This document shows, piece after piece, positions 1-8,572 of a stretch of 64,000 nt of DNA; the stretch's first letter is position 1, and each line of letters begins with the position of its first letter. Source of the DNA: Butyrivibrio sp. LC3010 (GTDB lineage: Bacteria > Bacillota > Clostridia > Lachnospirales > Lachnospiraceae). The notes under the pieces were generated by a model. It did no database searches, was not told where the DNA came from, and saw only the letters and a program-made list of their open reading frames with translations. The position numbers and the translations under genes were made by a program. The stretch is from assembly GCF_000424385.1 (NCBI RefSeq), contig NZ_AUJU01000011.1, positions 62,001-126,000 of the forward strand, read 5' to 3'.

Positions 1-2
1 AG

Positions 3-254
3 TGGTTCCCCTGTCTGGGAGCATGGGAGGCTCAGTTGGCCTTACTCACTGATGAGCAAGTTGGCATTCTTCTTAAATCAGCTCTTAATTACCTGAACAC
101 AGGAGAATGCCCTTCATTCGATGATCAACTTCTTGCCTTCGCTTTTTCGAGCTTCGCTGATGAAATCCAAAAAAGCCAAGCTGCGTTCGATAAAAAGAGG
201 CTTGGCGGCCAAAAAGGGGGCATAAATTCTGGAATTGCTAGAAGTACCATGTGA
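3..254 (+). CDS. DUF6291-like protein, partial (5' end outside window)
   Basis: The open frame continues upstream of the first possible start (TTG at 36) to the window edge and reads WFPCLGAWEAQLALLTDEQ, so the real start lies outside. The pattern (Leu-Thr/Pro-Asp-Glu-x-x-Gly, then a Y-x-x-x-Gly-Glu segment and a Phe/Leu-rich helix, ending in a Lys-rich KKRLGGQKGG tail) is that of the small DUF6291 / replisome-organiser-like proteins of phages and integrative elements. In such proteins the tail usually runs on as a low-complexity Lys/Asp region; here a TGA ends it at 252-254, while the same frame stays open to a TAA about 45 nt later, so a nonsense truncation is possible. Function unknown; the family assignment is from memory. 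Confidence 0.55.
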   Translation, partial: WFPCLGAWEAQLALLTDEQVGILLKSALNYLNTGECPSFDDQLLAFAFSSFADEIQKSQAAFDKKRLGGQKGGINSGIARSTM

Positions 255-282
255 CCCAACCGCTCCATAAAGGACAGACAAT

Positions 283-323
283 GCAGTATCCTAATATAAG
301 CTCAGGATACCTTAGGATACTGC
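283..323. repeat. 12-bp perfect inverted repeat with an alternative partner
   Basis: GCAGTATCCTAA at 283-294 pairs perfectly with TTAGGATACTGC at 312-323. A further GGATAC at 305-310 could pair with GTATCC (286-291) instead. No T-run follows. It lies between the DUF6291-like gene and the Toprim gene and may be an operator, a leader hairpin or a processing site. Confidence 0.6.
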
Positions 324-396
324 ACCATATGGAACACATACACCACAAAGATTACAAAGATAAACGGAAATGAAAAGAATATGAAGGAGGATATAT

Positions 397-1236
397 ATGA
401 AGTTCACTAAAGAACAACTCGCAGAGGCACGCAAGACCAACCTGTACGATTATATGTTGGCCAACCATGGCGATATGGTCATCAAGGTCGGGAATAGCCT
501 CAGATTTGCCTCAAACCATTCCGTGAGCATAAAATACGGATATTCAGGATTTTACGATTTCGCGAATGGAAATAGTGGTAATAGCATCGATTTTCTTGTA
601 AAATACCTAGACTACTCGATATCCGATGCAGTATTTGCACTCATTAATAGCTCTAACCAAGTCTCATCATCCAGTACAACAGCAATTCAACAATCAATAA
701 AAGCAGGTTTCCCAAGGCAGGGCAGTAATGCTGCACGAAAAGTAATTGATTACCTAAAGAATCGTGGACTAGATGAACCTCTTATTTTAAACCTTTTAAA
801 AGCTGGTCTTCTCTATCAAGACGATCATAGCAATGCAGTGTTCATCAACAGAGAACGTACGTATGCGGAAATACGCGGCACCCAAGGCACCTCATTTAAA
901 AGTCAAAGAAAGCCAGCTGGCTCAGACAAATTCTGGTATTTTAATCCCCCAAACAGTAGTGTTTTTCCGCAAGAATGCTACATATGTGAATCGTGCATAG
1001 ATGCGATGTCTCTTTTTACACTACTTCAGAAAAACGCATTCTACATAAGTATAGGCGGCGTTGGTAACAAGCAAGCTATCGACACAATAAAGCAACTACC
1101 AATTAAGCCTATATTAGCAGTGGATAATGACATTGCTGGTGATAACTGTAGACAGCAAAATGCTGATATGGCTCACATTGTCCCCAAATTTAAAGACTGG
1201 AATGAAGACTTAATTGCTCTGCGGGGGAATGATTGA
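397..1236 (+). CDS. DUF3991/Toprim domain protein of an integrated element
   Basis: 279 aa, preceded by GGAGG about 8 nt before the ATG. The N-terminal part (about residues 1-90) resembles the zinc-finger domain of DnaG-type primases, including a YDFANGNSGNSIDFL segment, but has no CxxC pairs, so metal binding is doubtful. The C-terminal part (about 180-279) is a Toprim fold: the acidic CESCIDAMSL motif near residue 195 and the D-x-D motif in AVDNDIAGDN near 243. Proteins of this DUF3991/Toprim type are common on plasmids and integrative elements next to replication or mobilisation genes and are thought to act in DNA processing or priming. The gene sits just upstream of the integrase and is probably transcribed with it. 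Confidence 0.75.
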   Translation: MKFTKEQLAEARKTNLYDYMLANHGDMVIKVGNSLRFASNHSVSIKYGYSGFYDFANGNSGNSIDFLVKYLDYSISDAVFALINSSNQVSSSSTTAIQQSIKAGFPRQGSNAARKVIDYLKNRGLDEPLILNLLKAGLLYQDDHSNAVFINRERTYAEIRGTQGTSFKSQRKPAGSDKFWYFNPPNSSVFPQECYICESCIDAMSLFTLLQKNAFYISIGGVGNKQAIDTIKQLPIKPILAVDNDIAGDNCRQQNADMAHIVPKFKDWNEDLIALRGND

Positions 1237-1333
1237 AGGGGTGTAGAATATTTCTTTCATTACCGTTTCGTATATAGCGTTGTCAATGAATTTGTCTAAA
1301 CAGATACCATCGTGAAAGGAGGCATTTATCATC

Positions 1334-2602
1334 ATGAAATCAAAAAACAAAAAAAATGCTTCCTTTCATGAAAAAAACAAAGCTCCCTGTTATGATGATA
1401 TACTATCTGCAGAGAGTGCTGAAATAGACAATATGAAAAATCAGTATGAAGCAAAGAAACGTGTTTTTAAAGTAAAGGAGGCATTAACACCCTACAAACG
1501 AGAAGGAAGCAAATTTATCACTTATGACAAAACAAATAGCACCTATAAAATAAGAATCCCGAAAGATTTACGAACAGACAGTCGGAGCAAAATAACCGCG
1601 AAGTCTGAACAGGAAGCGTATGATAAGTTTTATACCTATCTTTACGGTGAGAACCCAGCCACTATCAGTAGTCTATATGAAAAAGTTATTGATTTAAAAC
1701 AATCCGATCCCGATATTTCATCACAGACTATTGATCGCTACAACCAGCTTTGGAACAAATATTATGCAGGCTCAGAAATTTCAGATCGGTCAATAAAAGA
1801 GCTCAAAGCATCCGAGCTAAAGACATTTTTTAAGGATATTTGCAGTGGAAGATCCATAAGCAGAAAAAATTTTAATAATATCAAAACCATCATGAATATG
1901 ATCTATGATTTTGCTGTTGAAAACGATCTAACAAGAGATAATCTTAGCAGATCTTTAAACTGTAAGGATTTGAAATTCAAAGCTGTTGATAATAGCAATG
2001 ACAGATACACCAATGAGGAAAGATTAGCAATTCTTGATGTTCTCGCATCCATTCTAAATAAATCAGCCTATTTATTTGCTATTGAGCTTATGTTCTGCCT
2101 TTGTATAAGAATCGGTGAATTAAAGGCACTTCGGTGGAGTGATGTTAATTTTCGTGATAAAACAATCAATATTTCTCGTGAAATTGTTCTAAGGAAAGGA
2201 CCAGATGGCAAAAATCATCCCGTTGAATTACCCCATACTAAAGGCGGTGAACATGGAGCCAGAATACTTCCTTTATCAGAAAGAGCTCTTTCTATCCTTT
2301 ATTGCCTCAGAAATCAACCTATTGTGTATGAGCATATCGCTTGTACCCAACAAGGCAATCCACTCAATACAGGGCATTTCAATGATCATCTGAAGGATGT
2401 AACAGCAAAAGCAGGTGTGCCATACCGTTCATCACACAAGATCCGTTTTTGGAGCGTATCAGAACTAGCTAGAGCTACAGGTGGAGATTTGCAAACTGTA
2501 ATGTATGCAGCAGGTCATGTAGATAAAAATACTACCCTTCACTACATCAGAGCCGTTAAGAAAGATACACAGTTTGACGCCATTCGGTCTTGTTTTGGTT
2601 AA
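1334..2602 (+). CDS. int: Tyrosine recombinase (integrase) of an integrated element
   Basis: 422 aa, with AAGGAGG 11 nt before the ATG. It has an N-terminal arm-binding-like region, a SAM-like core-binding domain (about 100-195) and a C-terminal catalytic domain (about 215-420). Catalytic residues are visible: Arg in CIRIGELKALRW, the HKIR box (His-x-x-Arg) near 373, the GH of AAGHVDKNTT and the nucleophile Tyr in LHYIRAV close to the end. The set R-H-x-x-R-H-Y looks complete, so it is probably active. It catalyses integration and excision. The gene points at the 3' end of a tRNA-Thr 84 bp downstream, the usual arrangement for a tRNA-targeting genomic island or ICE; the rest of the element lies to the left, outside the window. 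Confidence 0.93.
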   Translation: MKSKNKKNASFHEKNKAPCYDDILSAESAEIDNMKNQYEAKKRVFKVKEALTPYKREGSKFITYDKTNSTYKIRIPKDLRTDSRSKITAKSEQEAYDKFYTYLYGENPATISSLYEKVIDLKQSDPDISSQTIDRYNQLWNKYYAGSEISDRSIKELKASELKTFFKDICSGRSISRKNFNNIKTIMNMIYDFAVENDLTRDNLSRSLNCKDLKFKAVDNSNDRYTNEERLAILDVLASILNKSAYLFAIELMFCLCIRIGELKALRWSDVNFRDKTINISREIVLRKGPDGKNHPVELPHTKGGEHGARILPLSERALSILYCLRNQPIVYEHIACTQQGNPLNTGHFNDHLKDVTAKAGVPYRSSHKIRFWSVSELARATGGDLQTVMYAAGHVDKNTTLHYIRAVKKDTQFDAIRSCFG

Positions 2603-2642
2603 ATAACAATAAAGACCACTCAAAGACCACTCATTTTAGGCA

Positions 2643-2683
2643 TAAAAAATCCCTTAAACCCAGATGAATACTGGATTTAAGGG
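2643..2683 (-). terminator. Terminator downstream of tRNA-Thr
   Basis: CCCTTAAA at 2651-2658 pairs with TTTAAGGG at 2676-2683 and CCAG with CTGG inside it, around a short AT loop. Read on the minus strand the hairpin is followed by a T-run (the A-run at 2644-2649), so it terminates the tRNA transcript. On the plus strand there is no T-run, so it would not be an intrinsic terminator for the integrase. Confidence 0.7.
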
Positions 2684-2685
2684 CG

Positions 2686-2758
2686 AGCTGGCAACGGGAA
2701 TCGGACCCGTGACCTCCGCACTACCAATGCGACGCACTACCGACTGTGCTATGCCAGC
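2686..2758 (-). tRNA. tRNA-Thr (anticodon GGT), possibly degenerate
   Basis: A 73-nt cloverleaf on the minus strand. The 7-bp acceptor stem is GCTGGCA/TGCCAGC, the D arm is GCAC-AGTCGGTA-GTGC, the anticodon loop is TTGGTAG (anticodon GGT) and the T stem is ACGGG/CCCGT. CCA is not encoded. Odd points: the T loop reads TCCGATT, so the nearly invariant U55 is C; position 38 is G; and the first anticodon-stem pair is T-G. The 3' end faces the integrase, so the 3' part is the likely attachment core. Confidence 0.85.
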
Positions 2759-2759
2759 A

Positions 2760-3088
2760 ATCCGTGACTCAAATCAGTCACAAATGATATTTTAACAATC
2801 ACAAAGTCTATTGTCAACACATTATTGTATAGTCTTAAAGATATTTATGATATTTTCATTAAGTTTAATGAAAGGCTATGGTTTTATATACATCCAAAAT
2901 ATATGATATAGATAGGATACTTTGTTTGCAGATGTTTAGAATCGAAAGTTTTTTGGAGGAACGAAGCAATTCTTATCATCAGTGCGGAGGAAAATTCGCT
3001 TTCGACTATAACATCATTTAATATATCAAAATCCAATGTCTTGATGTAATAAAGGTAACTTTTAAACTTTCACAAGTATATTACGACT
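2760..3088. other. Gene-free interval after the integration site
   Basis: AT-rich sequence between the tRNA-Thr and the sugar-binding lipoprotein gene. It contains a 29-codon open frame at 2932-3021 without a ribosome binding site. I see no clear promoter or RNA gene. Confidence 0.4.
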
Positions 3089-4273
3089 ATGTTAAAGCGA
3101 TTATATTTATTCGTATTCACAATTATATTATTTTCATTTCTTTCCTCCGGGTGTATGAAGGAAACGTCAAGCGTCAATTCATCCAAATCGAAAGAAGACA
3201 AACCGGAAATTGTGGACACTCATTCAGATGACGGTCGCACAGTTGTTGGTATTTCTATGCCCGATGTCCTACTAGAGCGTTGGAATCATGACGGTGTTTT
3301 TCTCCAGGACCAGTTCACCAAAAGAGGTTGTGAGGTAATAATTAAATATGCAAACAATCTTATTGATACTCAGGTAAGTGACCTCAGAAGTATGATATCC
3401 GAAGGTGCTGATATACTTGTCATCACTCCGGTTGACGGCACTGCTCTTTCGACTGTTCTTGACGAAGCAAAGTCAGCCAACGTCAGAGTAATCGCCTATG
3501 ACAGACTTATCATGGACTCTGATGCCGTAGATTATTATGTTTCATTCGATAATTACATGGTGGGAGTGCTTCAGGCAAATTATATTATCAAAGCCCTTCG
3601 ACTTGATACTACAAGAAGAGCAAAAAATATAGAATTTGTTTCAGGTGATCCTGTTGATAATAATGCCAGGTATTTCTACCGCGGAGCAATAGATACTTTA
3701 AAGCCCTATCTTGATTCAGGCAAATTAACAGTTTTATCTGCCCAGCGCGACTTCTATGAAACATCAACAGCCCAGTGGTCAACAGATATTGCCAAGCAGC
3801 GTCTTCAGATCATTCTTAATTCATATTATCCCGATGGGATTGTTTTAGATGCAGTTCTTTGCGCAAATGATTCAACCGCCCTTGGCGCAGCAAGAGCCAT
3901 TGAGGCAGATTATCATGAGTCAAACCGTGTTGTTCTCACCGGACAGGACGGCGATATTGCCAATATTTACAATATTATAAATGGCACACAGAGCATGACA
4001 GTTTATAAGGCATTAAGAAATGAATCCGTTGTAGCTGTAACTCTCGGTATGTCATTGTTATCAGGAAAAAAGCCGACAGAAAATCTTATAAAGGAATCCG
4101 AATGGGATTTTGATTGCACGTACAATACCTCAGATTATAACAATGGCACAAAGGTTATTCCTTCATACCTTTTGCAGCCGATTTCCATAACAGCAGACAA
4201 TCTGGAGCAGGAACTATTCGATACAGGATACTATAGTCGCAATCATGCAGGACTTATATATGCAGCCGAATAA
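3089..4273 (+). CDS. Sugar-binding lipoprotein, XylF/ChvE type
   Basis: 394 aa. A hydrophobic signal peptide ends in the lipobox LSSGC with Cys22 as lipidation site, then a Ser/Lys linker and a periplasmic-binding-protein type 1 fold (about 48-390). The stretch from VVGISMPDVLLERW through YDRLIMDSDAVDYYVSFDN closely follows D-xylose-binding proteins (XylF) and their relatives, so the ligand is probably a pentose or hexose. The protein would sit on the outer face of the membrane. No ABC permease or ATPase gene is adjacent, which is unusual; it may feed a transporter encoded elsewhere or a sensor. The ATG has no good Shine-Dalgarno sequence, but the signal peptide fixes the start region. It faces the convergent diguanylate cyclase gene. 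Confidence 0.85.
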   Translation: MLKRLYLFVFTIILFSFLSSGCMKETSSVNSSKSKEDKPEIVDTHSDDGRTVVGISMPDVLLERWNHDGVFLQDQFTKRGCEVIIKYANNLIDTQVSDLRSMISEGADILVITPVDGTALSTVLDEAKSANVRVIAYDRLIMDSDAVDYYVSFDNYMVGVLQANYIIKALRLDTTRRAKNIEFVSGDPVDNNARYFYRGAIDTLKPYLDSGKLTVLSAQRDFYETSTAQWSTDIAKQRLQIILNSYYPDGIVLDAVLCANDSTALGAARAIEADYHESNRVVLTGQDGDIANIYNIINGTQSMTVYKALRNESVVAVTLGMSLLSGKKPTENLIKESEWDFDCTYNTSDYNNGTKVIPSYLLQPISITADNLEQELFDTGYYSRNHAGLIYAAE

Positions 4274-4329
4274 TAAACATTTTCATAATACAGCTGCAGT
4301 TTAAGGCTTTGTCTATTATGGCTGATTTA

Positions 4330-4433
4330 GGCATTTTCTCCATAAATCATTTCATCGATGCAGATTTATGACACTCGCTATTACACCTAATATTGGCATT
4401 TTCTCCAAATATCATTTCATCGATGCAGATTTA
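4330..4433. repeat. Two direct copies of a 39-bp repeat, 65-bp period
   Basis: 4330-4368 and 4395-4433 differ at only a few positions; both begin GGCATTTTCTCC and end CATCGATGCAGATTTA. Flanking TGTCTA(T/C)TAT words at about 4310 and 4439 suggest a slightly longer degenerate unit. The array lies between convergent genes. Confidence 0.8.
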
Positions 4434-4482
4434 AGTCACTGTCTACTATACCAAGTAGTGATTTTTTTCATATATTAAACCA

Positions 4483-6120
4483 TCAGGTCTTATTCATGCT
4501 GCTATATAGAGTGTATCCGTTTCTTCCATTCTCTTTAGTTACGTACAGCGCGCTGTCTGCACATTCCATGAGCTTGTTCGGATCAGTAGTATCAAGGGGA
4601 TATATAGCGCAGCCTATACTGACTGTCAGAGTAATTTCCCCTTCTGATGTTTTAAAAGGTGCCTTGGTGCTTTTCAAAATATCAGTACATATCTTTTTGG
4701 CCGTTTCCTTTGAAGGTGATGTAAATATTCCGCAGAACTCATCCCCTCCGAGCCTTGCAAACACTACTCTTTTGTCGGACAGTTTCTTTAGTCTCTCTGC
4801 AACTCCAACAATTATCTCATCGCCCACTTTATGACCATAGGTATCATTGATATCCTTAAAATAATCCACATCCAGCATGATCAGTCCAAATTCCTGATTA
4901 GCCAGAATTGCCTGATTTATATCCTCCATCATGCTCTTTCTGTTGGGCATTTGGGTAAGGAAATCGGTTCGTATCGTCTTTCTGCTTTGGGAATTAACCC
5001 TGTTAAGAAGCAATATGATTATTATCATCAGCACTATTATTACTATCACAAGGTTACTGAGCAGAGTATTTTCACGGTAAAATTTTGCAAAATTATCATG
5101 TTCATTAATCACTACAGACTCCTTGGGAAGCTCCTTATAACCTATTCCAAATCTGTCCATTCTACTCTGTTCAAAAAACGGCGTAGTAACTCTTGATGAA
5201 ACAAGCGGAATACTGTTAGCAGAAGCTCCGCTAAGAATTCTTTTGGCAACATCTCCAGCTATTCTTCCTGCTTCATAGTATGAGTATGAGATACCACCGA
5301 AAACCCCATGCTCAATATTGGCAGATGTCAGCCTGAATATCGGCACATTGGGCGCATAATTGGATATAAAATCAGAGGCATGCTGCAAAGAGTATGCCCT
5401 TTTTTGACCATCTATTGAAAAATCGAGAAAAAGAATAATATCATCCTTTCCCAGATTCCCAAGAACTTCCTTTATACCGTTTGCCGTATAATAGGATGTA
5501 TTTATGACTCTGCTGCTGATTTCCGGGTGATTATCCCTGAACTTCATGAATTCCACATAATCGCCCTGTCCGGCAACAGATGAATCCACGATAACATTTA
5601 TACGATTTCTTGTAGGGAAAAGTTTCTTCATAAGAGCATAATTTCCCTCAAAATCCAGGCTCTCGGAAATGCCTGTTGCATTTCTCATAGCTGCAGCAGT
5701 AACCGCTTCAGTCATATTGTTAACCCCAAGGAAAACCAGCGGGGTATCAGGAAACAGTTCACTTCTGTTATTGATGGCATACCTGAGAGCAGGATCATCT
5801 GCCACCACAATAAGATCATAGTTTCTGATTGAAAAAATTTTATACCTTATGAATTTGTCAAAATTCTGTATATCAAGCCCACCGTAGTACTTATCAGCAT
5901 CCATAAACTCGTAGCTGATATCCACGTTGACTCCCTCCATACCTTTTTCAAAACCTTCAAGCTGCTGCGGAACAGCATCATTGGAAAAACCATAAGATGA
6001 TATGAAAAGAATGCGAAATTGCCGTTCTAAGTCATCCTCTGCGCTGACTGTTAGCGCAGAAGCGACAAAAAGTAAAAAGACAATGTATGAAATTAGAAAA
6101 CACTGCCTAAAGTATCTCAT
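4483..6120 (-). CDS. Membrane diguanylate cyclase with ABC-substrate-binding-like sensor
   Basis: 545 aa. An N-terminal signal sequence (about 1-27, ending VSAEDD) precedes an extracytoplasmic domain (about 30-330) that resembles ABC-transporter substrate-binding proteins of the PF04392 type (LFISSYGFSND, DDPALRYAINNR, TPLVFLGVNN, IFRLTSANIEHG). One membrane helix follows (about 350-373), then a GGDEF domain (about 385-540). The active-site motif is intact (ARLGGDEF, near 457) and MLDVDYFKDINDTYGH matches the metal/GTP-binding region; no RxxD inhibitory site is evident just upstream. It should make cyclic di-GMP in response to an external ligand. It converges on the XylF-like lipoprotein gene. 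Confidence 0.9.
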   Translation of the reverse strand: MRYFRQCFLISYIVFLLFVASALTVSAEDDLERQFRILFISSYGFSNDAVPQQLEGFEKGMEGVNVDISYEFMDADKYYGGLDIQNFDKFIRYKIFSIRNYDLIVVADDPALRYAINNRSELFPDTPLVFLGVNNMTEAVTAAAMRNATGISESLDFEGNYALMKKLFPTRNRINVIVDSSVAGQGDYVEFMKFRDNHPEISSRVINTSYYTANGIKEVLGNLGKDDIILFLDFSIDGQKRAYSLQHASDFISNYAPNVPIFRLTSANIEHGVFGGISYSYYEAGRIAGDVAKRILSGASANSIPLVSSRVTTPFFEQSRMDRFGIGYKELPKESVVINEHDNFAKFYRENTLLSNLVIVIIVLMIIIILLLNRVNSQSRKTIRTDFLTQMPNRKSMMEDINQAILANQEFGLIMLDVDYFKDINDTYGHKVGDEIIVGVAERLKKLSDKRVVFARLGGDEFCGIFTSPSKETAKKICTDILKSTKAPFKTSEGEITLTVSIGCAIYPLDTTDPNKLMECADSALYVTKENGRNGYTLYSSMNKT

Positions 6121-6161
6121 ATATTAATCTTATACCAAATTGGCACTAAACAATATAAAAG

Positions 6162-6677
6162 TTACATTAATTCTGTTAAAAGATAACGATAAACTGATGA
6201 ATTTTTCTTTTTCCAGTTCTCACAGACCTCCATGGCTGCTTCTTCTGACCAAAGCGGGAACGAAATATCGACAAGTGTTTTTCCTGCCTCAGTTGCTTTG
6301 AGGTAAACCGTGTACTCATTTTCACCGGTCCTGTCATAATAAGCTCCGATGGCAGTCTCATCCCTCATTCTCATGCCATTTACCTTGAAGAATTCATCTA
6401 TTTCATCTTTTATTGAAGGATTTATCCTGTTTCCAAAAAATTCCAGAGTCTCATTACCTGCATCTGTAAGTCTTAAATAAGTTCTGTTACCTTCGCTTTT
6501 CTCCGAGATCAGATCAGATTCCGCCAGCTCACTGAATACTTCCTGTAGCGTCAGGAAATTTGTGTATTCTTTTTCCAGTATGTAATCATAAATCTGTGCC
6601 TTGCTAAGACGCCCCTCTGACTTGCTAAGCATATAAAGCACTATCATCTTGTATAAAGTCAGATATTGTGAACTCAT
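6162..6677 (-). CDS. DUF4364 family protein (winged-helix regulator-like)
   Basis: 171 aa from the chosen start. An ATG at 6743 would add 22 residues, but the internal ATG at 6677 has GAGAGG seven nt upstream and gives the usual family start, a few residues before LTLYKMIVLYML. DUF4364 proteins have a PadR-like winged helix (here about 5-85, with LSKAQIYDYIL and LTDAGNETL) and a C-terminal α/β domain. Their targets are not known to me. The gene follows the DUF5722 gene closely and is probably in one operon with it and rarA. Confidence 0.85.
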   Translation of the reverse strand: MSSQYLTLYKMIVLYMLSKSEGRLSKAQIYDYILEKEYTNFLTLQEVFSELAESDLISEKSEGNRTYLRLTDAGNETLEFFGNRINPSIKDEIDEFFKVNGMRMRDETAIGAYYDRTGENEYTVYLKATEAGKTLVDISFPLWSEEAAMEVCENWKKKNSSVYRYLLTELM

Positions 6678-6742
6678 ATTTATCCTCTCTAAAATTTCAT
6701 AAACCGGTTTAGCTGTTTTTATATTTCCTAGTGCTGCTGTCA

Positions 6743-8572
6743 TTAAAAATTCTTACCCACAATTTCTCTGGCAAAAGAAATGTACTGTTCCCTCTGCGGT
6801 GTGTCCATGTATTTGTAGACATCATAGGAAAACTTATGTCCTCCTCCGGATGTGCACAGTCCCATAGCCAGTCCGTCATGGGCTATTTCCTCAGCAGCAT
6901 CGGTCTGTCTTGAAAACATGATCGCATCAAGATTAGGATTTGCCTCAACCTTGCTATATGCATAAGCCAGGGCAGCTGCCTGAAGTGTATCCCCTTTGGT
7001 GGAGGTATATCCCACTTCGCTAAGTATTATAGACCTAACTTTGCCATTGTAAAGCATCGAATCACCGTTCATATAATCCGTAAGTACATTAATATTTTTC
7101 ATGGTGATAAACGATGTATCCGCGGAATCCGAAACCAGCTTGTGTCCGTTCCAAAATGCCACATCATAAAGAGGTACGGTGTATGGATGGTGTGCCAGGC
7201 CCCAGTTGATATCTCCATAATTTTTCAGTGAAGCTGCAAATGTATCAAGCATATCTCTGCCATCATAATCAGGATTTCCCTTGAGGTTCCTGTCCCATTG
7301 CTGGTCGATTGGAATATACACCTTGGCCCCTGCGTTTGTGCTTTTTATGGCATTGTAAAAAACTCTGAAGGCCCTGGCGTAAGCTGCCGTATAGGCTCCT
7401 ACGTCTGTCTGCGCCATGTAATTCCACTCTTTTCTGGCATTAACTTCGTTTCCAATTATCCACATGGACACGCTGCCATGACCGGAACCGGAATACCTTC
7501 CCGCAAGGAAGGATGCAATGGCGGCAATGGCGTTTACACCGCTCTCATCAGTTGCATTAAACATATAATATGGTGCCGTTGAGCCTCCTCTTCCGGCAGG
7601 ATGTGTCACTTCAGGAAAAACTGAAGGAGATACATCATTTAAAACTATTGCTGCAATATCTATGCCTTTTGCATTAAGATTTGTAAAAAGATAATCATAT
7701 TCATTCAGAATTCTCTGATTAAAATGATATGTCACTCCGTTATAGCTGTAGGAAACTGAGCCTTCCGCTGTGGGTGAAAGCATTCTGTTAAGAGGAATAT
7801 TGTAGGTCGCATAATTGACACCAAGATCCCCTACCTCATTAAGCCTTGAAGGGTCGATTAAAAGTCCCTTCTTGGAACTCTGCTGCATTCCACCGTAATT
7901 GTGAGCGGCAACAGCCTCCGGATTGGTAATATAACTTGCATGAGAGACCGTTTTATACTGATCGTCCTTTTTAATTGCGACAATAAACTTTTTGAAAAGT
8001 CTAGAGGATGCCTCTCCCTTATTAAGTGCGGCTTTCAATGTGATTTCTTTATCCTTGTAAGTCTTGGATATAGGCTCTGCCTCAGCATCAAAATCATCCT
8101 CATAGGTTGCAGCATCAAACAGATAATAGTACTTATCATCCGAAGTAGGAATCGCTTCTGCAACGCCCACAACCTCAACTTTTCCACTCTCGCCGATCGT
8201 GCAGCTATCCAGCTTCACATATTCTGAAAGGCTTTCATCAGGTACATCCACAGTTTCCGGTCTTTCATCCAAAGCTTTTTTTACTCTCTCTCCGGAAGCT
8301 GTTATAGCCTTTAAGGCTTCTTCACTAAGGTAGCTTTTCTCCTTAGGGCTCTCCTGAACCTGGATTTCTTTTGGTTCTTTAACTTCAACCTGCTCTGTTC
8401 CTTTTTCCGGAAAAATATAGGCAAATACTCCGGATACACAAGCCACTGAAACCACCAGTGCGAGCACAGCCACAATACTTAAAACAATGCTTATCCTCCT
8501 CATTTTTTTTGGAGATATATTCCTTACATTTCTCAGAAATACTTTTATCTTATCAGAAAAGGGATTTCTCAA
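6743..8572 (-). CDS. Membrane-anchored DUF5722 protein (TIM-barrel glycosidase-like)
   Basis: 609 aa. Residues about 1-27 are basic and cytoplasmic, 28-51 form a membrane helix, and 55-90 are a Glu/Lys linker. The rest is extracellular: a small β domain (about 105-215), then a DUF5722 region (about 225-605) starting HNYGGMQQSSKKGLLIDPSRL. The latter looks like a glycoside-hydrolase TIM barrel, with WIIGNEVNARKEW (possible acid/base Glu after Asn) and IILSEVGYTS (possible nucleophile Glu) at the places where clan A enzymes carry them. The substrate is unknown; a role on cell-wall or plant glycans is only inference. The start overlaps the stop of rarA by 4 bp (ATGA). Confidence 0.85.
   Translation of the reverse strand: MRNPFSDKIKVFLRNVRNISPKKMRRISIVLSIVAVLALVVSVACVSGVFAYIFPEKGTEQVEVKEPKEIQVQESPKEKSYLSEEALKAITASGERVKKALDERPETVDVPDESLSEYVKLDSCTIGESGKVEVVGVAEAIPTSDDKYYYLFDAATYEDDFDAEAEPISKTYKDKEITLKAALNKGEASSRLFKKFIVAIKKDDQYKTVSHASYITNPEAVAAHNYGGMQQSSKKGLLIDPSRLNEVGDLGVNYATYNIPLNRMLSPTAEGSVSYSYNGVTYHFNQRILNEYDYLFTNLNAKGIDIAAIVLNDVSPSVFPEVTHPAGRGGSTAPYYMFNATDESGVNAIAAIASFLAGRYSGSGHGSVSMWIIGNEVNARKEWNYMAQTDVGAYTAAYARAFRVFYNAIKSTNAGAKVYIPIDQQWDRNLKGNPDYDGRDMLDTFAASLKNYGDINWGLAHHPYTVPLYDVAFWNGHKLVSDSADTSFITMKNINVLTDYMNGDSMLYNGKVRSIILSEVGYTSTKGDTLQAAALAYAYSKVEANPNLDAIMFSRQTDAAEEIAHDGLAMGLCTSGGGHKFSYDVYKYMDTPQREQYISFAREIVGKNF

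Noticed and set aside
2932..3021. 29-codon open frame before the XylF-like gene
   Set aside because: No ribosome binding site and no recognisable similarity; chance cannot be excluded.
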